Source of the DNA: Pseudomonas sp. PB101
GTDB taxonomy: Bacteria; Pseudomonadota; Gammaproteobacteria; Pseudomonadales; Pseudomonadaceae
Direction of reading: 5' to 3'
DNA: 56,022 nt
Assembly (NCBI RefSeq): GCF_009764265.1
Contig: NZ_RWIR01000064.1
Location: 1-56,022 of the forward strand
In this document: piece by piece, positions 1 through 8,228 of the stretch
How the letters are laid out: each line of letters begins with the position of its first letter
How positions within the stretch are numbered: the stretch's first letter is position 1
Made by a program: the position numbers and the translations under genes
Notes under the pieces: generated by a model
The model's database searches: none
Told to the model about the DNA's origin: nothing
Seen by the model: only the letters and a program-made list of their open reading frames with translations

Positions 1-2
1 GT

Positions 3-311
3 AGCGACGCTGTTACTGGTGGTGCCGGCAACGACACGATGATTGCCGACAATGGCGACGATATGTTCGTGTTCGGACTGCTGCCCTTCGGCAACGATCG
101 GATCATCGGCTTCGATGCCAACGCGGCGGGTGGCCAGGATCTGCTCAACTTCGTCGGGGGCGGTATCACGGCGGCGACGTTCAACAGCAGTGTCATCGTT
201 ACCGATCAGGGAGCGGATACATTGCTCACCTTCGGTGCCGGCACCATCACCCTGGTAGGTGTGGGTGACCCGAACACCATCTCGGCCTCGGACTTCATCC
301 TGGCCTCTTGA
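3..311 (+). CDS. C-terminal end of an RTX (haemolysin-type calcium-binding) protein, 5' truncated
   Basis: The open frame enters from the left edge and ends at TGA 309-311. It begins with a glycine/aspartate nonapeptide-type repeat (GGAGNDTMIADNGDDMFVFG), the calcium-binding RTX signature. About 75 residues follow that are rich in G, T, V and F, and the protein ends in a hydrophobic tail (SASDFILAS). C-terminal RTX repeats with such tails are typical of type I-secreted adhesins, lipases and proteases, where the secretion signal is the uncleaved C-terminus. The catalytic or adhesive part lies outside the window, so the product class cannot be fixed. A terminator follows 40 bp downstream. Confidence 0.75.
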   Translation, partial: SDAVTGGAGNDTMIADNGDDMFVFGLLPFGNDRIIGFDANAAGGQDLLNFVGGGITAATFNSSVIVTDQGADTLLTFGAGTITLVGVGDPNTISASDFILAS

Positions 312-350
312 TGTTCTGACAGGCACTGTCGCAAGGAACATGGACCACGG

Positions 351-382
351 AAGGGAGGGCAATGGATGCCCTCCCTTTCTTC
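351..382 (+). terminator. Rho-independent terminator after the RTX gene
   Basis: An 11-bp perfect stem (AAGGGAGGGCA at 351-361 and TGCCCTCCCTT at 367-377) encloses a 5-nt loop and is followed by a pyrimidine-rich TCTTC run. It sits 40 bp after the RTX stop codon and should end that transcript before the next gene. Confidence 0.75.
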
Positions 383-483
383 TTCCACCTGGTTTTCCGG
401 GGTGCCAGCAGCGTACTGGAGCTCGACAAGGCAGGCCGGTACCGGGCTGCGCAATCAAATAATGAAAAAGGGGAAATTCGGCC

Positions 484-1059
484 GTGAACATTTCAGCCAC
501 CTGCCTCTTGATCAGCCTGTTGGCTTCGGTTGTGGCTTCTGCCTTCGGAGCTGCCTCGGTGTTCGATCTGGACTTCACCCGATCGGCCATGGAAACCCTG
601 AAAAAACTGGATATCGACGACGCTTGCATCATCTCCGCTTCAAGTCCTGCCGTGTTTACCTTCTGCCGAAAAAGCTCGTCGACGCTCTGGAGGTATCAGG
701 CGCTGGATCTGGAGCAACAGGCGGCGATCCAGATTGGGCACAAGCGGTCTTCGACCGACTATCAACGAATTACCATCGTGCAACTCAACAGCGCTGCCTG
801 CGAGCAGGATCACCTTGCCGCATTGGCTAAACCGGCTATCAGGCGTGGACTGGTGCTTGGCCTGATCACTGTGTTTTTGTTGGTCGGTCTTGGATGTACC
901 TACCGGGCAGTCCGGTATGGCTACTATGACCAGGCCGGTCTTTCGAAGACAGATGGACAGCAAACAAGCGAATTTCAGTTACCGCAAAACTCAACTGTCA
1001 TGGCGTTGGCCGCGTGGGGTATGGCAGCCATTACGGCATTTATCTACTTCGGCTTTTGA
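484..1059 (+). CDS. Small membrane protein of unknown function
   Basis: This 191-residue frame starts at GTG 484, preceded by a strong AAGGGG ribosome-binding site. It opens with an apparent signal peptide or first membrane helix (LLISLLASVVASAFGAAS). A soluble stretch of about 90 residues with three cysteines follows (DDAC, FTFC, AACEQD). Two further hydrophobic segments come near the C-terminus, at about residues 122-141 (VLGLITVFLLVGLGC) and 172-190 (VMALAAWGMAAITAFIYFGF). I recognise no family. It lies alone between the RTX terminator and fadH. A membrane or envelope role is all that can be inferred, and the RTX neighbour does not by itself establish a functional link. Confidence 0.55.
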   Translation: MNISATCLLISLLASVVASAFGAASVFDLDFTRSAMETLKKLDIDDACIISASSPAVFTFCRKSSSTLWRYQALDLEQQAAIQIGHKRSSTDYQRITIVQLNSAACEQDHLAALAKPAIRRGLVLGLITVFLLVGLGCTYRAVRYGYYDQAGLSKTDGQQTSEFQLPQNSTVMALAAWGMAAITAFIYFGF

Positions 1060-1227
1060 GTTTGACCGCAGAGGGCGGTTATGCCGTCAAGGGCTGCGCG
1101 TTTTGATCAATAAGTTGTAATTTATGGTCATTGAGCCATGACGTCACGGCTCTTAGTCTGTCGAACATGACTGATGGGAGCCGCAGAGCTCCTGCACTTT
1201 CCGTGATCGATCGATGTGGAGTTACCG

Positions 1228-3267
1228 ATGACCGCCGCTCAATACCCGCACCTGTTGGCTCCGCTGGACCTGGGTTTCACCACGCTGCGCAATCGCACGC
1301 TGATGGGCTCGATGCACACCGGCCTTGAAGAGAAGCCGGGTGGTTTCGAGCGCATGGCGGCGTACTTTGCCGAACGTGCCCGTGGCGGTGTCGGCCTGAT
1401 GGTCACCGGCGGTATCGGCCCGAACGACGAAGGCGGCGTGTATTCCGGTGCGGCCAAGCTGACCACCGAAGAAGAGGCGCTCAAGCACCGTATCGTCACC
1501 CGTGCCGTGCACGACGCGGGCGGCAAGATCTGCATGCAGATCCTCCATGCCGGTCGTTATGCCTACAGCCCGAAACAGGTTGCGCCGAGCGCCATTCAAG
1601 CGCCGATCAACCCGTTCAAGCCCAGGGAGCTGGACGAGGAAGGCATCGAGAAGCAGATCAGCGATTTCGTCACCTGTTCGGTTCTGGCACAGACCGCCGA
1701 GTACGACGGTGTGGAAATCATGGGTTCGGAAGGTTATTTCATTAACCAGTTCCTCGCCGCCCACACCAACCACCGTACCGACCGCTGGGGCGGCAGCTAC
1801 GAAAACCGCATGCGCCTGCCGGTGGAAATCGTTCGCCGGGTGCGTGAAGCGGTCGGCCCGAACTTCATCATCATTTTCCGTCTGTCGATGCTCGACCTGG
1901 TCGAAGGCGGCAGCACCTGGGACGAAATCGTGCAACTGGCCAAGGCCATCGAGCAGGCCGGCGCGACCATCATCAACACCGGTATCGGCTGGCACGAAGC
2001 GCGGATCCCCACCATCGCCACCAAAGTGCCGCGCGCGGCGTTCAGCAAGGTCACGGCCAAGCTGCGGGGTTCGGTCAATATCCCGCTGATCACCACCAAC
2101 CGCATCAACACACCGGAAGTCGCCGAGCAGATTCTCGCCGAGGGCGATGCCGACATGGTGTCCATGGCGCGGCCGTTCCTCGCCGACCCGGACTTCGTCA
2201 ACAAGGCTGCGCAAGGCCGCGCCGATGAGATCAACACCTGCATCGGTTGCAACCAGGCCTGCCTCGATCACACCTTCGGCGGCAAGCTGACCAGTTGCCT
2301 GGTCAACCCGCGTGCCTGCCACGAAACCGAACTCAACTACCTGCCCGTGCAGCAGTTGAAAAAAATCGCCGTGGTCGGTGCCGGCCCTGCCGGTCTGTCC
2401 GCCGCGACCGTGGCCGCCGAGCGGGGTCACCAGGTGACACTGTTCGATTCGGCCAGCGAAATCGGCGGTCAGTTCAACATCGCCAAGCGCGTACCGGGCA
2501 AGGAAGAGTTCTTCGAGACCATTCGCTACTTCAATCGCAAGCTGCAGACCACCAACGTCGAGGTGTGCCTGAACACCCGCGTCGATGTGGCCGCGCTGGT
2601 CGAGGGTGGCTACGACGAGATCATTCTGGCCACCGGCATTGCGCCGCGCGTGCCGGCGATTCCGGGCGTGGAAAACGCCAAGGTGCTGAGCTACCTGGAC
2701 GTGATCCTGGAGCGCAAGCCGGTCGGCAAGCGTGTCGCGGTGATTGGCGCCGGCGGCATCGGTTTCGACGTCTCCGAGTTCCTCGTCCACGAAGGCGTCG
2801 CCACCAGTCAGGATCGCGCTGCGTTCTGGAAGGAATGGGGCATTGATACGCACCTTGAAGCTCGCGGTGGTGTTGCCGGTATCAAGGCCGCGCCCCACGC
2901 GCCGGCCCGTGAAGTGTTCCTGCTGCAACGCAAGACGTCCAAGGTCGGCGACGGCCTGGGCAAGACCACCGGCTGGATCCATCGCACCGGTCTGAAGAAC
3001 AAGCAGGTGCAGATGCTCAACAGCGTCGAATACCTGAAGATCGACGACGAAGGCCTGCACATCCGCATCGGCGAAACCGGCGAACCGCAGCTGTTGCCGG
3101 TGGACAACATCGTGATTTGCGCCGGGCAGGACCCGCTGCGTGAGTTGCATGACGGTCTGGTGTCGGCGGGGCAGAGCGTGCACCTGATCGGCGGCGCCGA
3201 TGTCGCGGCAGAACTGGATGCCAAGCGGGCGATCAATCAGGGTTCGCGGTTGGCGGCGCAGTTGTAA
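1228..3267 (+). CDS. fadH: NADPH-dependent 2,4-dienoyl-CoA reductase
   Basis: This 679-residue multidomain flavoenzyme reduces 2,4-dienoyl-CoA during beta-oxidation of unsaturated fatty acids. The first ~330 residues are an Old-Yellow-Enzyme TIM barrel that binds FMN. A cysteine cluster at about 338-357 (CIGCNQAC then SCLVNP) is the 4Fe-4S site. Two Rossmann motifs, GAGPAG (~384) and GAGGIG (~508), bind FAD and NADPH. Length and domain order match E. coli FadH. A GTG at 1216 could extend the frame by four residues, but GGAG at 1218-1221 lies 6 nt before ATG 1228, so I start there. It is probably monocistronic, since the next gene has its own promoter-like sequence. Pseudomonas genomes often carry more than one FadH/OYE-type paralogue, so the exact dienoyl substrate is inferred. 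Confidence 0.92.
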   Translation: MTAAQYPHLLAPLDLGFTTLRNRTLMGSMHTGLEEKPGGFERMAAYFAERARGGVGLMVTGGIGPNDEGGVYSGAAKLTTEEEALKHRIVTRAVHDAGGKICMQILHAGRYAYSPKQVAPSAIQAPINPFKPRELDEEGIEKQISDFVTCSVLAQTAEYDGVEIMGSEGYFINQFLAAHTNHRTDRWGGSYENRMRLPVEIVRRVREAVGPNFIIIFRLSMLDLVEGGSTWDEIVQLAKAIEQAGATIINTGIGWHEARIPTIATKVPRAAFSKVTAKLRGSVNIPLITTNRINTPEVAEQILAEGDADMVSMARPFLADPDFVNKAAQGRADEINTCIGCNQACLDHTFGGKLTSCLVNPRACHETELNYLPVQQLKKIAVVGAGPAGLSAATVAAERGHQVTLFDSASEIGGQFNIAKRVPGKEEFFETIRYFNRKLQTTNVEVCLNTRVDVAALVEGGYDEIILATGIAPRVPAIPGVENAKVLSYLDVILERKPVGKRVAVIGAGGIGFDVSEFLVHEGVATSQDRAAFWKEWGIDTHLEARGGVAGIKAAPHAPAREVFLLQRKTSKVGDGLGKTTGWIHRTGLKNKQVQMLNSVEYLKIDDEGLHIRIGETGEPQLLPVDNIVICAGQDPLRELHDGLVSAGQSVHLIGGADVAAELDAKRAINQGSRLAAQL

Positions 3268-3308
3268 TCCACTAGCCAGGCTGCTCACCACAAATCAGCT
3301 GTTAAGAT

Positions 3309-3332
3309 GCCGGCTCTTCACCCAGAGCCGGC
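3309..3332 (+). other. Stem-loop between fadH and the desulfhydrase gene
   Basis: A 9-bp perfect inverted repeat (GCCGGCTCT / AGAGCCGGC) with a 6-nt loop ends 4 nt before ATG 3337. A TAAGAT -10-like hexamer lies just before it (3303-3308). There is no immediate U-tract, so it may be a weak fadH terminator or a 5' structure of the next mRNA. Confidence 0.5.
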
Positions 3333-3336
3333 ACCG

Positions 3337-4263
3337 ATGCTTTTCCCTCCCGACACCTGGCTACCCCAGGCTCCCCTCGAACCTCTTCACCTCGACTGGC
3401 TCACTCAAGCCGGCATCGAAGTGACGATCCTGCGTCTGGACCAGATCGACCCGCTGATCAGCGGCAACAAATGGTTCAAGCTCGTCGAACACCTGAAAAC
3501 TGCCGACCGCCTGGGTACCGAAGGCATCATCAGTCTCGGTGGCGCGCATTCCAATCACCTTCACGCGTTGGCGGCGGCGGGCAAGCGATTGGGCTTTGCC
3601 ACCGTCGGCCTGTTACGCGGCCATCCTCAGGAAACCCCGACGGTCAAAGACTTGCAGGCGTTCGGCATGCAACTGCACTGGCTGGGTTACGCAGGCTATC
3701 GAGCGCGGCATGAAGCGGATTTCTGGCAGCCCTGGCAAACCCGTTACCCGACCTTGCATCCAGTGCCTGAAGGGGGAGGCGGGTTGCCTGGCGCCTTGGG
3801 TTGCAGGCCATTGCGGGCCGCCGTTTGCGCACAATTGCAGGACTTGGGCTGGAACGACTACGACGGCTGGTGGCTGGCCTGCGGCACCGGCACGACGCTG
3901 GCTGGCCTGGTGCTGGCCGAAGCGGGGCAGCATCCGGTGTACGGTGCCCTGGCGGTGCCTGACGATCATGGGGTGGCGCAGATGGTCGAGCAAATCGTGC
4001 AGCAAGCCGGCGTAGTCAATGCGAGGTATGAACTGATCGATGCCAGTCGCGGCGGGTTCGCCAAGGTCGATCCGCTGCTGCTCGACTTCATCGAGAAGAA
4101 CGAACAGGCCAGCGGCATTCCCCTTGAGCCGCTGTACACCGGCAAGGCACTCATGGCCCTCAAGCAACAAGTCGAGGCGGGGAAGTTCGCCCGTGGCACG
4201 CGGCTGATCTTCGTCCACACGGGCGGCTTGCAGGGGCGGCGGGGGTTCAGTTCACAAATCTGA
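3337..4263 (+). CDS. PLP-dependent D-cysteine desulfhydrase / ACC-deaminase-like protein
   Basis: This enzyme of about 308 residues belongs to the ACC deaminase/D-cysteine desulfhydrase branch of fold-type II PLP enzymes. The PLP lysine is in SGNKWFKL, followed by GGAHSNH (phosphate or substrate contact) and a glycine-rich CGTGTTLAG loop that grips the cofactor phosphate. Family members either release sulfide and pyruvate from D-cysteine or deaminate ACC. True ACC deaminases have specific tyrosines that I cannot confirm here, so desulfhydrase is the safer call. ATG 3307 is also in frame, but it lies inside a hairpin and overlaps a -10-like hexamer, so ATG 3337 is preferred. No Shine-Dalgarno sequence is obvious for either start. 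Confidence 0.75.
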   Translation: MLFPPDTWLPQAPLEPLHLDWLTQAGIEVTILRLDQIDPLISGNKWFKLVEHLKTADRLGTEGIISLGGAHSNHLHALAAAGKRLGFATVGLLRGHPQETPTVKDLQAFGMQLHWLGYAGYRARHEADFWQPWQTRYPTLHPVPEGGGGLPGALGCRPLRAAVCAQLQDLGWNDYDGWWLACGTGTTLAGLVLAEAGQHPVYGALAVPDDHGVAQMVEQIVQQAGVVNARYELIDASRGGFAKVDPLLLDFIEKNEQASGIPLEPLYTGKALMALKQQVEAGKFARGTRLIFVHTGGLQGRRGFSSQI

Positions 4264-4287
4264 AAGTCACCGAAAGCCAATGTGGCC

Positions 4288-4848
4288 TCAGGTATCACGG
4301 TTTACGCTTTTGGGCATCATCCGCAGCAAGGTGTTATCGCCCACCACATAATGGTGATACAGCCCGGCCACGGCATGCAGGCCGATCAGCCAATAGCCGA
4401 TGGTGCCGCCGAGCTCGTGCCAGCCCTGCAGTTGTTTGGCGAAATCCTTGTTTTCTGCTATCGGCATGGGCAGGTCGAAACCGTAGAACATCACCTGATT
4501 GCCTTTGGCGCTGGTGACCAGCCAGCCGAGAATCGGCGTCGCGATCATGAAAATGTACAGCGCCCAGTGCATCAGCCTGGCCAATGTCGTTTGCCATAGC
4601 GGCGAGGCGGGGAAGATCTGCGGCGCCGGGCCGAGGCTGCGTGCGAACAGTCGCAGCCAGACCAGGACGAACACGGTCAGGCCGAGCATGAAGTGTGATT
4701 CGACGATCAGCGTGCGCCCACCACTGCCCTTGGGAAACAGCCCGCGAAACTCGATACAGGCGTAAACCAGTGCCAGCAGGACCAGCATCAACCAATGCAG
4801 CGTGATCGATACGGTGCTGTAGCGCGAGGCAGAGTTCTTCCACGGCAT
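4288..4848 (-). CDS. Cytochrome b561 family protein
   Basis: This 186-residue four-helix membrane protein resembles E. coli CybB. Histidines that would ligate two b-type haems sit in each helix region (TLHWLM, ESHFMLG, LMHWALY, GLHAVAGLYHHYV). Such proteins oxidise quinol or pass electrons to periplasmic partners in the inner membrane. The start is ATG 4848 because GAGGAA lies 6 nt upstream on the minus strand; the frame is open 11 codons further. It is convergent with the desulfhydrase gene, and its upstream neighbour is a REPIN. A second b561-family gene at 19742 is coupled to a peroxidase, while this copy stands alone. Confidence 0.85.
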   Translation of the reverse strand: MPWKNSASRYSTVSITLHWLMLVLLALVYACIEFRGLFPKGSGGRTLIVESHFMLGLTVFVLVWLRLFARSLGPAPQIFPASPLWQTTLARLMHWALYIFMIATPILGWLVTSAKGNQVMFYGFDLPMPIAENKDFAKQLQGWHELGGTIGYWLIGLHAVAGLYHHYVVGDNTLLRMMPKSVNRDT

Positions 4849-4973
4849 ACGATGTTCCTCACAGGTCCGGTTTAAAGCCACCGTTCTGGTCTGACGGTGT
4901 GCTTTAACTGTAATCCTGTTTCACCGGGTTTGCCTGAGGCGATTGGTCGCTGGATGCTCTGATTCGAAGAACC

Positions 4974-5077
4974 CCTGTAGGAGCGAGCCTGCTCGCGATG
5001 GACTCCGGGACACCACTGGGTGTCAGGCTGCCGGCGTCATCGCTGGCGACCATCGCGAGCAGGCTCGCTCCTACAGG
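4974..5077. repeat. REPIN (inverted REP pair)
   Basis: Two inverted copies of the GTAGGAGCGAGCCTGCTCGC-type REP sequence flank a spacer of about 50 bp. It lies between the cytochrome b561 promoter region and the end of phnX. It may also fold at the 3' end of the phnX mRNA. Confidence 0.85.
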
Positions 5078-5093
5078 GGCGGTGTGGCGTTTT

Positions 5094-5921
5094 TCAGCTC
5101 GATTGCGGCATTTCGCCGTTGGCCAGGCGCTTGTTGATGTCGGCGATCACTTGCGGCAGATCGGTGATGGTGTCGATCATGTAGTGCGGGCGCGAACTCT
5201 CGAACATCCCGTGGATGCGCTTGCGCTCGCTGTCCAACTGGTCGCTGGCCAGTGCGCGATAACCTTCGTAGTCCAGGCCCAGGGCGTTGCCCGAGCAGAT
5301 CAGCGCCACGGTCCACATGCCGGCGCGGCGACCTTCGAGAATGCCTGGCACGGTGTCGTCGATCTTCACGCACGCCGCGACATCGTCGATGCCCAGGGCG
5401 ATGACATTGGCCAGCGCCTGGGCGGGCCATGGGCGACCATTCGGTACTTCGTCGGTGGCGACCACGTGATCGGCCACGTAGCCGTTGGTGGCGGCCAGTT
5501 CGACCACTTTGTCCATGACCTGTTTCGGGTAGCCGGAGCAGGAGCCGATCTTGATCCCTTGCTGGCGCAGGTTGGCGATGGTCTCCAGCGCACCCGGGAT
5601 CAGCGCCGAGTGCTCGGCGATTTTTTCGATCTGCAGCGGCATGAAACGCTGATAGATGGCGGTGACGTCATCGTCGGTCGGCGTGCGGCCGAACACTTTG
5701 CGATAACGCTCGGCAACTGCCGGCAGATCGCACAGGGTACGGATGTGGTCCCACTTGCCCATGCCCATCGGGCCACGGGCTTCTTCGATGGAGACCTGGA
5801 CGTCGAACTCGGCGAAGGCCTCGACGAAAATCTGCGTCGGCGCGAAGGAGCCGAAGTCGACCACGGTGCCGGCCCAGTCGAGGATGGCGGCTTGCAGTTT
5901 GGTTGGGTTGGCGTAGTTCAT
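5094..5921 (-). CDS. phnX: Phosphonoacetaldehyde hydrolase (phosphonatase)
   Basis: This 275-residue HAD-superfamily enzyme hydrolyses phosphonoacetaldehyde to acetaldehyde and phosphate, the second step of the AEP pathway. The nucleophile motif is ILDWAGTVVDFG near residue 15. The cap-domain lysine that forms a Schiff base with the substrate is in GPMGMGKWDH. Later HAD motifs include CSGYPKQ and VKIDDTVPGILEGRRAG. Length is normal for the family. It lies downstream of phnW on the same strand, with a REPIN in the 123-bp gap. AGGA lies about 11 nt before the ATG, a long spacing. The pair phnW-phnX makes the function secure. Confidence 0.95.
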   Translation of the reverse strand: MNYANPTKLQAAILDWAGTVVDFGSFAPTQIFVEAFAEFDVQVSIEEARGPMGMGKWDHIRTLCDLPAVAERYRKVFGRTPTDDDVTAIYQRFMPLQIEKIAEHSALIPGALETIANLRQQGIKIGSCSGYPKQVMDKVVELAATNGYVADHVVATDEVPNGRPWPAQALANVIALGIDDVAACVKIDDTVPGILEGRRAGMWTVALICSGNALGLDYEGYRALASDQLDSERKRIHGMFESSRPHYMIDTITDLPQVIADINKRLANGEMPQSS

Positions 5922-5934
5922 GAGTATCGGTGTC

Positions 5935-6024
5935 CTGTAGGAGCTGGCTTGCCAGCGATGAACGATAATTGGGCATGACTGATGGACCGAGGTGTGTGGA
6001 TCGCTGGCAAGCCAGTTCCTACAA
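5935..6024. repeat. REPIN between phnW and phnX
   Basis: Inverted REP sequences (GTAGGAGCTGGCTTGCCAGC and its reverse, the latter with GTTCC) flank a 40-50 bp spacer. The element occupies almost the whole phnW-phnX intergenic region, so it is part of the presumed bicistronic mRNA. Confidence 0.85.
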
Positions 6025-6044
6025 CAGCTCGGTCGCCTGCAAGA

Positions 6045-7154
6045 TCAGATCTCGAGCACTTCCATCTCACGCAACACTTCGGCAATCGCCGCCACGGCTT
6101 CACGCATTTCGGACGGTTGTACGTGGCCGATGCAGCCGACGCGGAAGGTTTCGACCTGGGTCAGTTTGCCGGGGTAGAGGATGTAACCCTTGGCCTTGAC
6201 CCGCTCGTAGAATTCCTTGAACGCGTAGCGCGGATCTTTCGGGGCGTGGAAGGTGGCGATGATCGGCGCCTGAATGGCCGCCGGCAGGAAGCTGCGCAGC
6301 CCCAGTTTGCCCATCTCTTCCATCAAGGCCTGGCAGTTGGCGGCGTAGCGTGCGTGCCGCGCCGGCAAGCCGCCTTCTTCGTTGTATTGCAGCAGGGCTT
6401 CGTGCAGCGCCGCGACCACGTGGGTCGGCGGGGTGAAGCGCCACTGGCCGGTCTTGGCCATGTAGGCGTGTTGGTCGTACAAATCCATCGCCAGCGAGTG
6501 CGAATTGCCGGCGGCAGCAGTCAGGGATTCCTTGCGAGCGAAGACAAAACCCATGCCCGGTACGCCCTCCAGGCATTTGCCCGAGGCGGCGATCAGGGCG
6601 TCGAACGGCACCTGTTGCGCGTCCACCGGTAGCGCACCGAAGGAACTCATGGCATCGATGATCAGGCGTTTGCCGTGTTGCGAAATGACGTGGGCAATTT
6701 CCGGCAGCGGGTTGAGGATACCGGTGCTGGTTTCGCAGTGGATCAGCGCAACGTGAGTGATACCGGCATCGGCACGCAGCAGGCGGTCGACGTCGGCGGC
6801 GGTGGTCGGCTCGTCTTCGGCGGTTTCGAAGGTGCTGAACGAGCGGCCCAGCACTTCGCAGATTTTCGCCAGGCGTTTGCCATAGGCGCCGTTGATCAAC
6901 ACCAGAACCTTGCCATCGCGAGGCACCAGCGTGCCGATCGCTGCCTCGACCGCGAAGGTGCCACTGCCTTGCAAGGGCACGCAGTGGTGCGTGGCGGCGC
7001 CGTTGATGATTGCCAGCAGTTGCTCGCAGAGGCTGGCGGTCAGTTGATTGAAGCGGTCATCCCATGAACCCCAGTCGATCATCATCGCCTGACGGGTGCG
7101 GGCCGAAGTGGTCAACGGCCCCGGGGTGAGCAGGATGGGTTCGGCAATACTCAT
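6045..7154 (-). CDS. phnW: 2-aminoethylphosphonate:pyruvate transaminase
   Basis: This 369-residue fold-type I PLP aminotransferase converts AEP plus pyruvate to phosphonoacetaldehyde plus L-alanine. The N-terminus (EPILLTPGPLTTSARTRQAM) is characteristic of PhnW. DAMSSFGALPVD carries the PLP-pairing aspartate, and the Schiff-base lysine is in AASGKCLEGVPG. It is the first gene of the minus-strand phnW-phnX unit. It is divergent from a LysR regulator across a 109-bp shared promoter region holding a perfect palindrome. Length is typical. The product feeds directly into PhnX. Confidence 0.95.
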   Translation of the reverse strand: MSIAEPILLTPGPLTTSARTRQAMMIDWGSWDDRFNQLTASLCEQLLAIINGAATHHCVPLQGSGTFAVEAAIGTLVPRDGKVLVLINGAYGKRLAKICEVLGRSFSTFETAEDEPTTAADVDRLLRADAGITHVALIHCETSTGILNPLPEIAHVISQHGKRLIIDAMSSFGALPVDAQQVPFDALIAASGKCLEGVPGMGFVFARKESLTAAAGNSHSLAMDLYDQHAYMAKTGQWRFTPPTHVVAALHEALLQYNEEGGLPARHARYAANCQALMEEMGKLGLRSFLPAAIQAPIIATFHAPKDPRYAFKEFYERVKAKGYILYPGKLTQVETFRVGCIGHVQPSEMREAVAAIAEVLREMEVLEI

Positions 7155-7195
7155 TCTCGTGTCCTCGCAATCGATGGGATGAAGCTACGGGGCTT

Positions 7196-7207
7196 AAATT
7201 GCAATTT
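7196..7207. promoter_or_regulatory. Palindrome in the phnW-lysR divergent promoter
   Basis: AAATTGCAATTT is a perfect 12-bp palindrome, with a related ATCAAATTG half-site about 15 bp to the right. It lies midway between phnW and the divergent LysR gene, where the LysR protein would be expected to bind. The assignment as its operator is inferred. Confidence 0.45.
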
Positions 7208-7263
7208 GCCGTGCTATCAATCAAATTGTTTATTGTTATGCCAGCCATCAGTGAGGGTTATTC

Positions 7264-8127
7264 ATGAACCTGTTTCAGCTCCGCGCCTTCGATGCCGTGG
7301 CCCGGGAAGGCAGTTTTACCCGGGCGGCGGCGCGGCTGTTCATCAGCCAGCCGGCGGTTACCGGGCACATCAAGGCCCTGGAGGAGCACTACCAGATCAC
7401 TTTGCTGCGCCGCACCGCCCGTCGAGTCGAGCTGACGGAGGAGGGCACCAAGCTGGCGGCGATCACCCGAGCGATGTTCGGCCTCGCCGAAGAGGCGCAG
7501 GTGATGCTTGAAGCCAACCGGCAATTGTTGACCGGGCGCCTGGAGGTGGCGGCGGACGGTCCGCACATGGTCATGCCGATGCTCGCCAGCCTGCGCGCGC
7601 GCTATCCGGGGATCACGGTGAACCTGCGCCTGGGCAATGCCCAGGAAACCCTGGCGGCGCTGCTGTCCGAACATGCCGACGTGGCGGTGTTGACCGAAGT
7701 CGAACCGCGCAAGGGCCTGCACCTGCAAGCGCTGAACGAATCACGGATTTGCGCGCTGGTGCCCGACGGGCATCCCTGGGCGCAAAAGACCAAAGGCGTG
7801 CAGCTCAAGGAGCTGGACCAGGTGATCATGGTGCTGCGTGAACCGAGTTCGATTACCCGGCGCACCTTCGATGAGGCTTGCGCCCAGGCCAGGGTCAATC
7901 CGCGGGTGCTGCTGGAACTGGACAGCCGCGAAGCGGTGACTGAAGCCGTGGCCGCTGAACTGGGGGTGGGGGTGGTGTCGTCGGTGGAGGTCAGCCACGA
8001 CCCGCGAGTGGCGGCGGTGCCGATCATTGGCGAGGGATTGGTGAACCGGCACATGATCGGGTGCATGGAACGGCGGCGGGATTTGCGCCTGATTCAGGCG
8101 TTTTTCGGCTTGGCGCCCGTCAGGTAG
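7264..8127 (+). CDS. LysR-family regulator adjacent to phnWX
   Basis: This 287-residue LysR-type regulator has an N-terminal winged helix-turn-helix (LRAFDAVAREGSFTRAAARL followed by FISQPAVTGHIKALEEHYQ) and a periplasmic-binding-protein-like effector domain from about residue 90. It is divergent from phnW with a 109-bp shared control region, the classical layout for a LysR regulator of its neighbour. Pathway-specific LysR proteins beside phnW are common in Pseudomonas, so I infer that it activates phnWX in response to AEP or a related phosphonate. The start is ATG 7264, preceded by GAGGG (7253-7257) 6 nt upstream. A second LysR gene lies tail-to-tail downstream. Confidence 0.88.
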   Translation: MNLFQLRAFDAVAREGSFTRAAARLFISQPAVTGHIKALEEHYQITLLRRTARRVELTEEGTKLAAITRAMFGLAEEAQVMLEANRQLLTGRLEVAADGPHMVMPMLASLRARYPGITVNLRLGNAQETLAALLSEHADVAVLTEVEPRKGLHLQALNESRICALVPDGHPWAQKTKGVQLKELDQVIMVLREPSSITRRTFDEACAQARVNPRVLLELDSREAVTEAVAAELGVGVVSSVEVSHDPRVAAVPIIGEGLVNRHMIGCMERRRDLRLIQAFFGLAPVR

Positions 8128-8142
8128 ACCGAGTTGTCTGTA

Positions 8143-8215
8143 ATCGCGGGCAAGCCCGCTCCCACAGGTATCGTGTACGACCCAATACCTGTGGGAGCGT
8201 GGCTTGCCCGCGATG
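8143..8215. repeat. REPIN between two convergent lysR genes
   Basis: The pair is of GCGGGCAAGCCCGCTCCCAC type with an inner inverted repeat, CCACAGGTAT / ATACCTGTGG, giving one long hairpin. It lies between convergent stops and could act as a bidirectional transcript end. Confidence 0.85.
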
Positions 8216-8228
8216 GCGTCAGACCTGC

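Noticed and set aside
1222..3291. 689-codon open frame antisense to fadH
   Set aside because: It mirrors fadH, has no ribosome-binding site and gives a His/Arg-rich, low-complexity translation. GC-rich third positions open the opposite frame.
5094..7154. C-P lyase phosphonate pathway
   Set aside because: No phnGHIJKLM genes are seen; phnW and phnX define the hydrolytic AEP route only.
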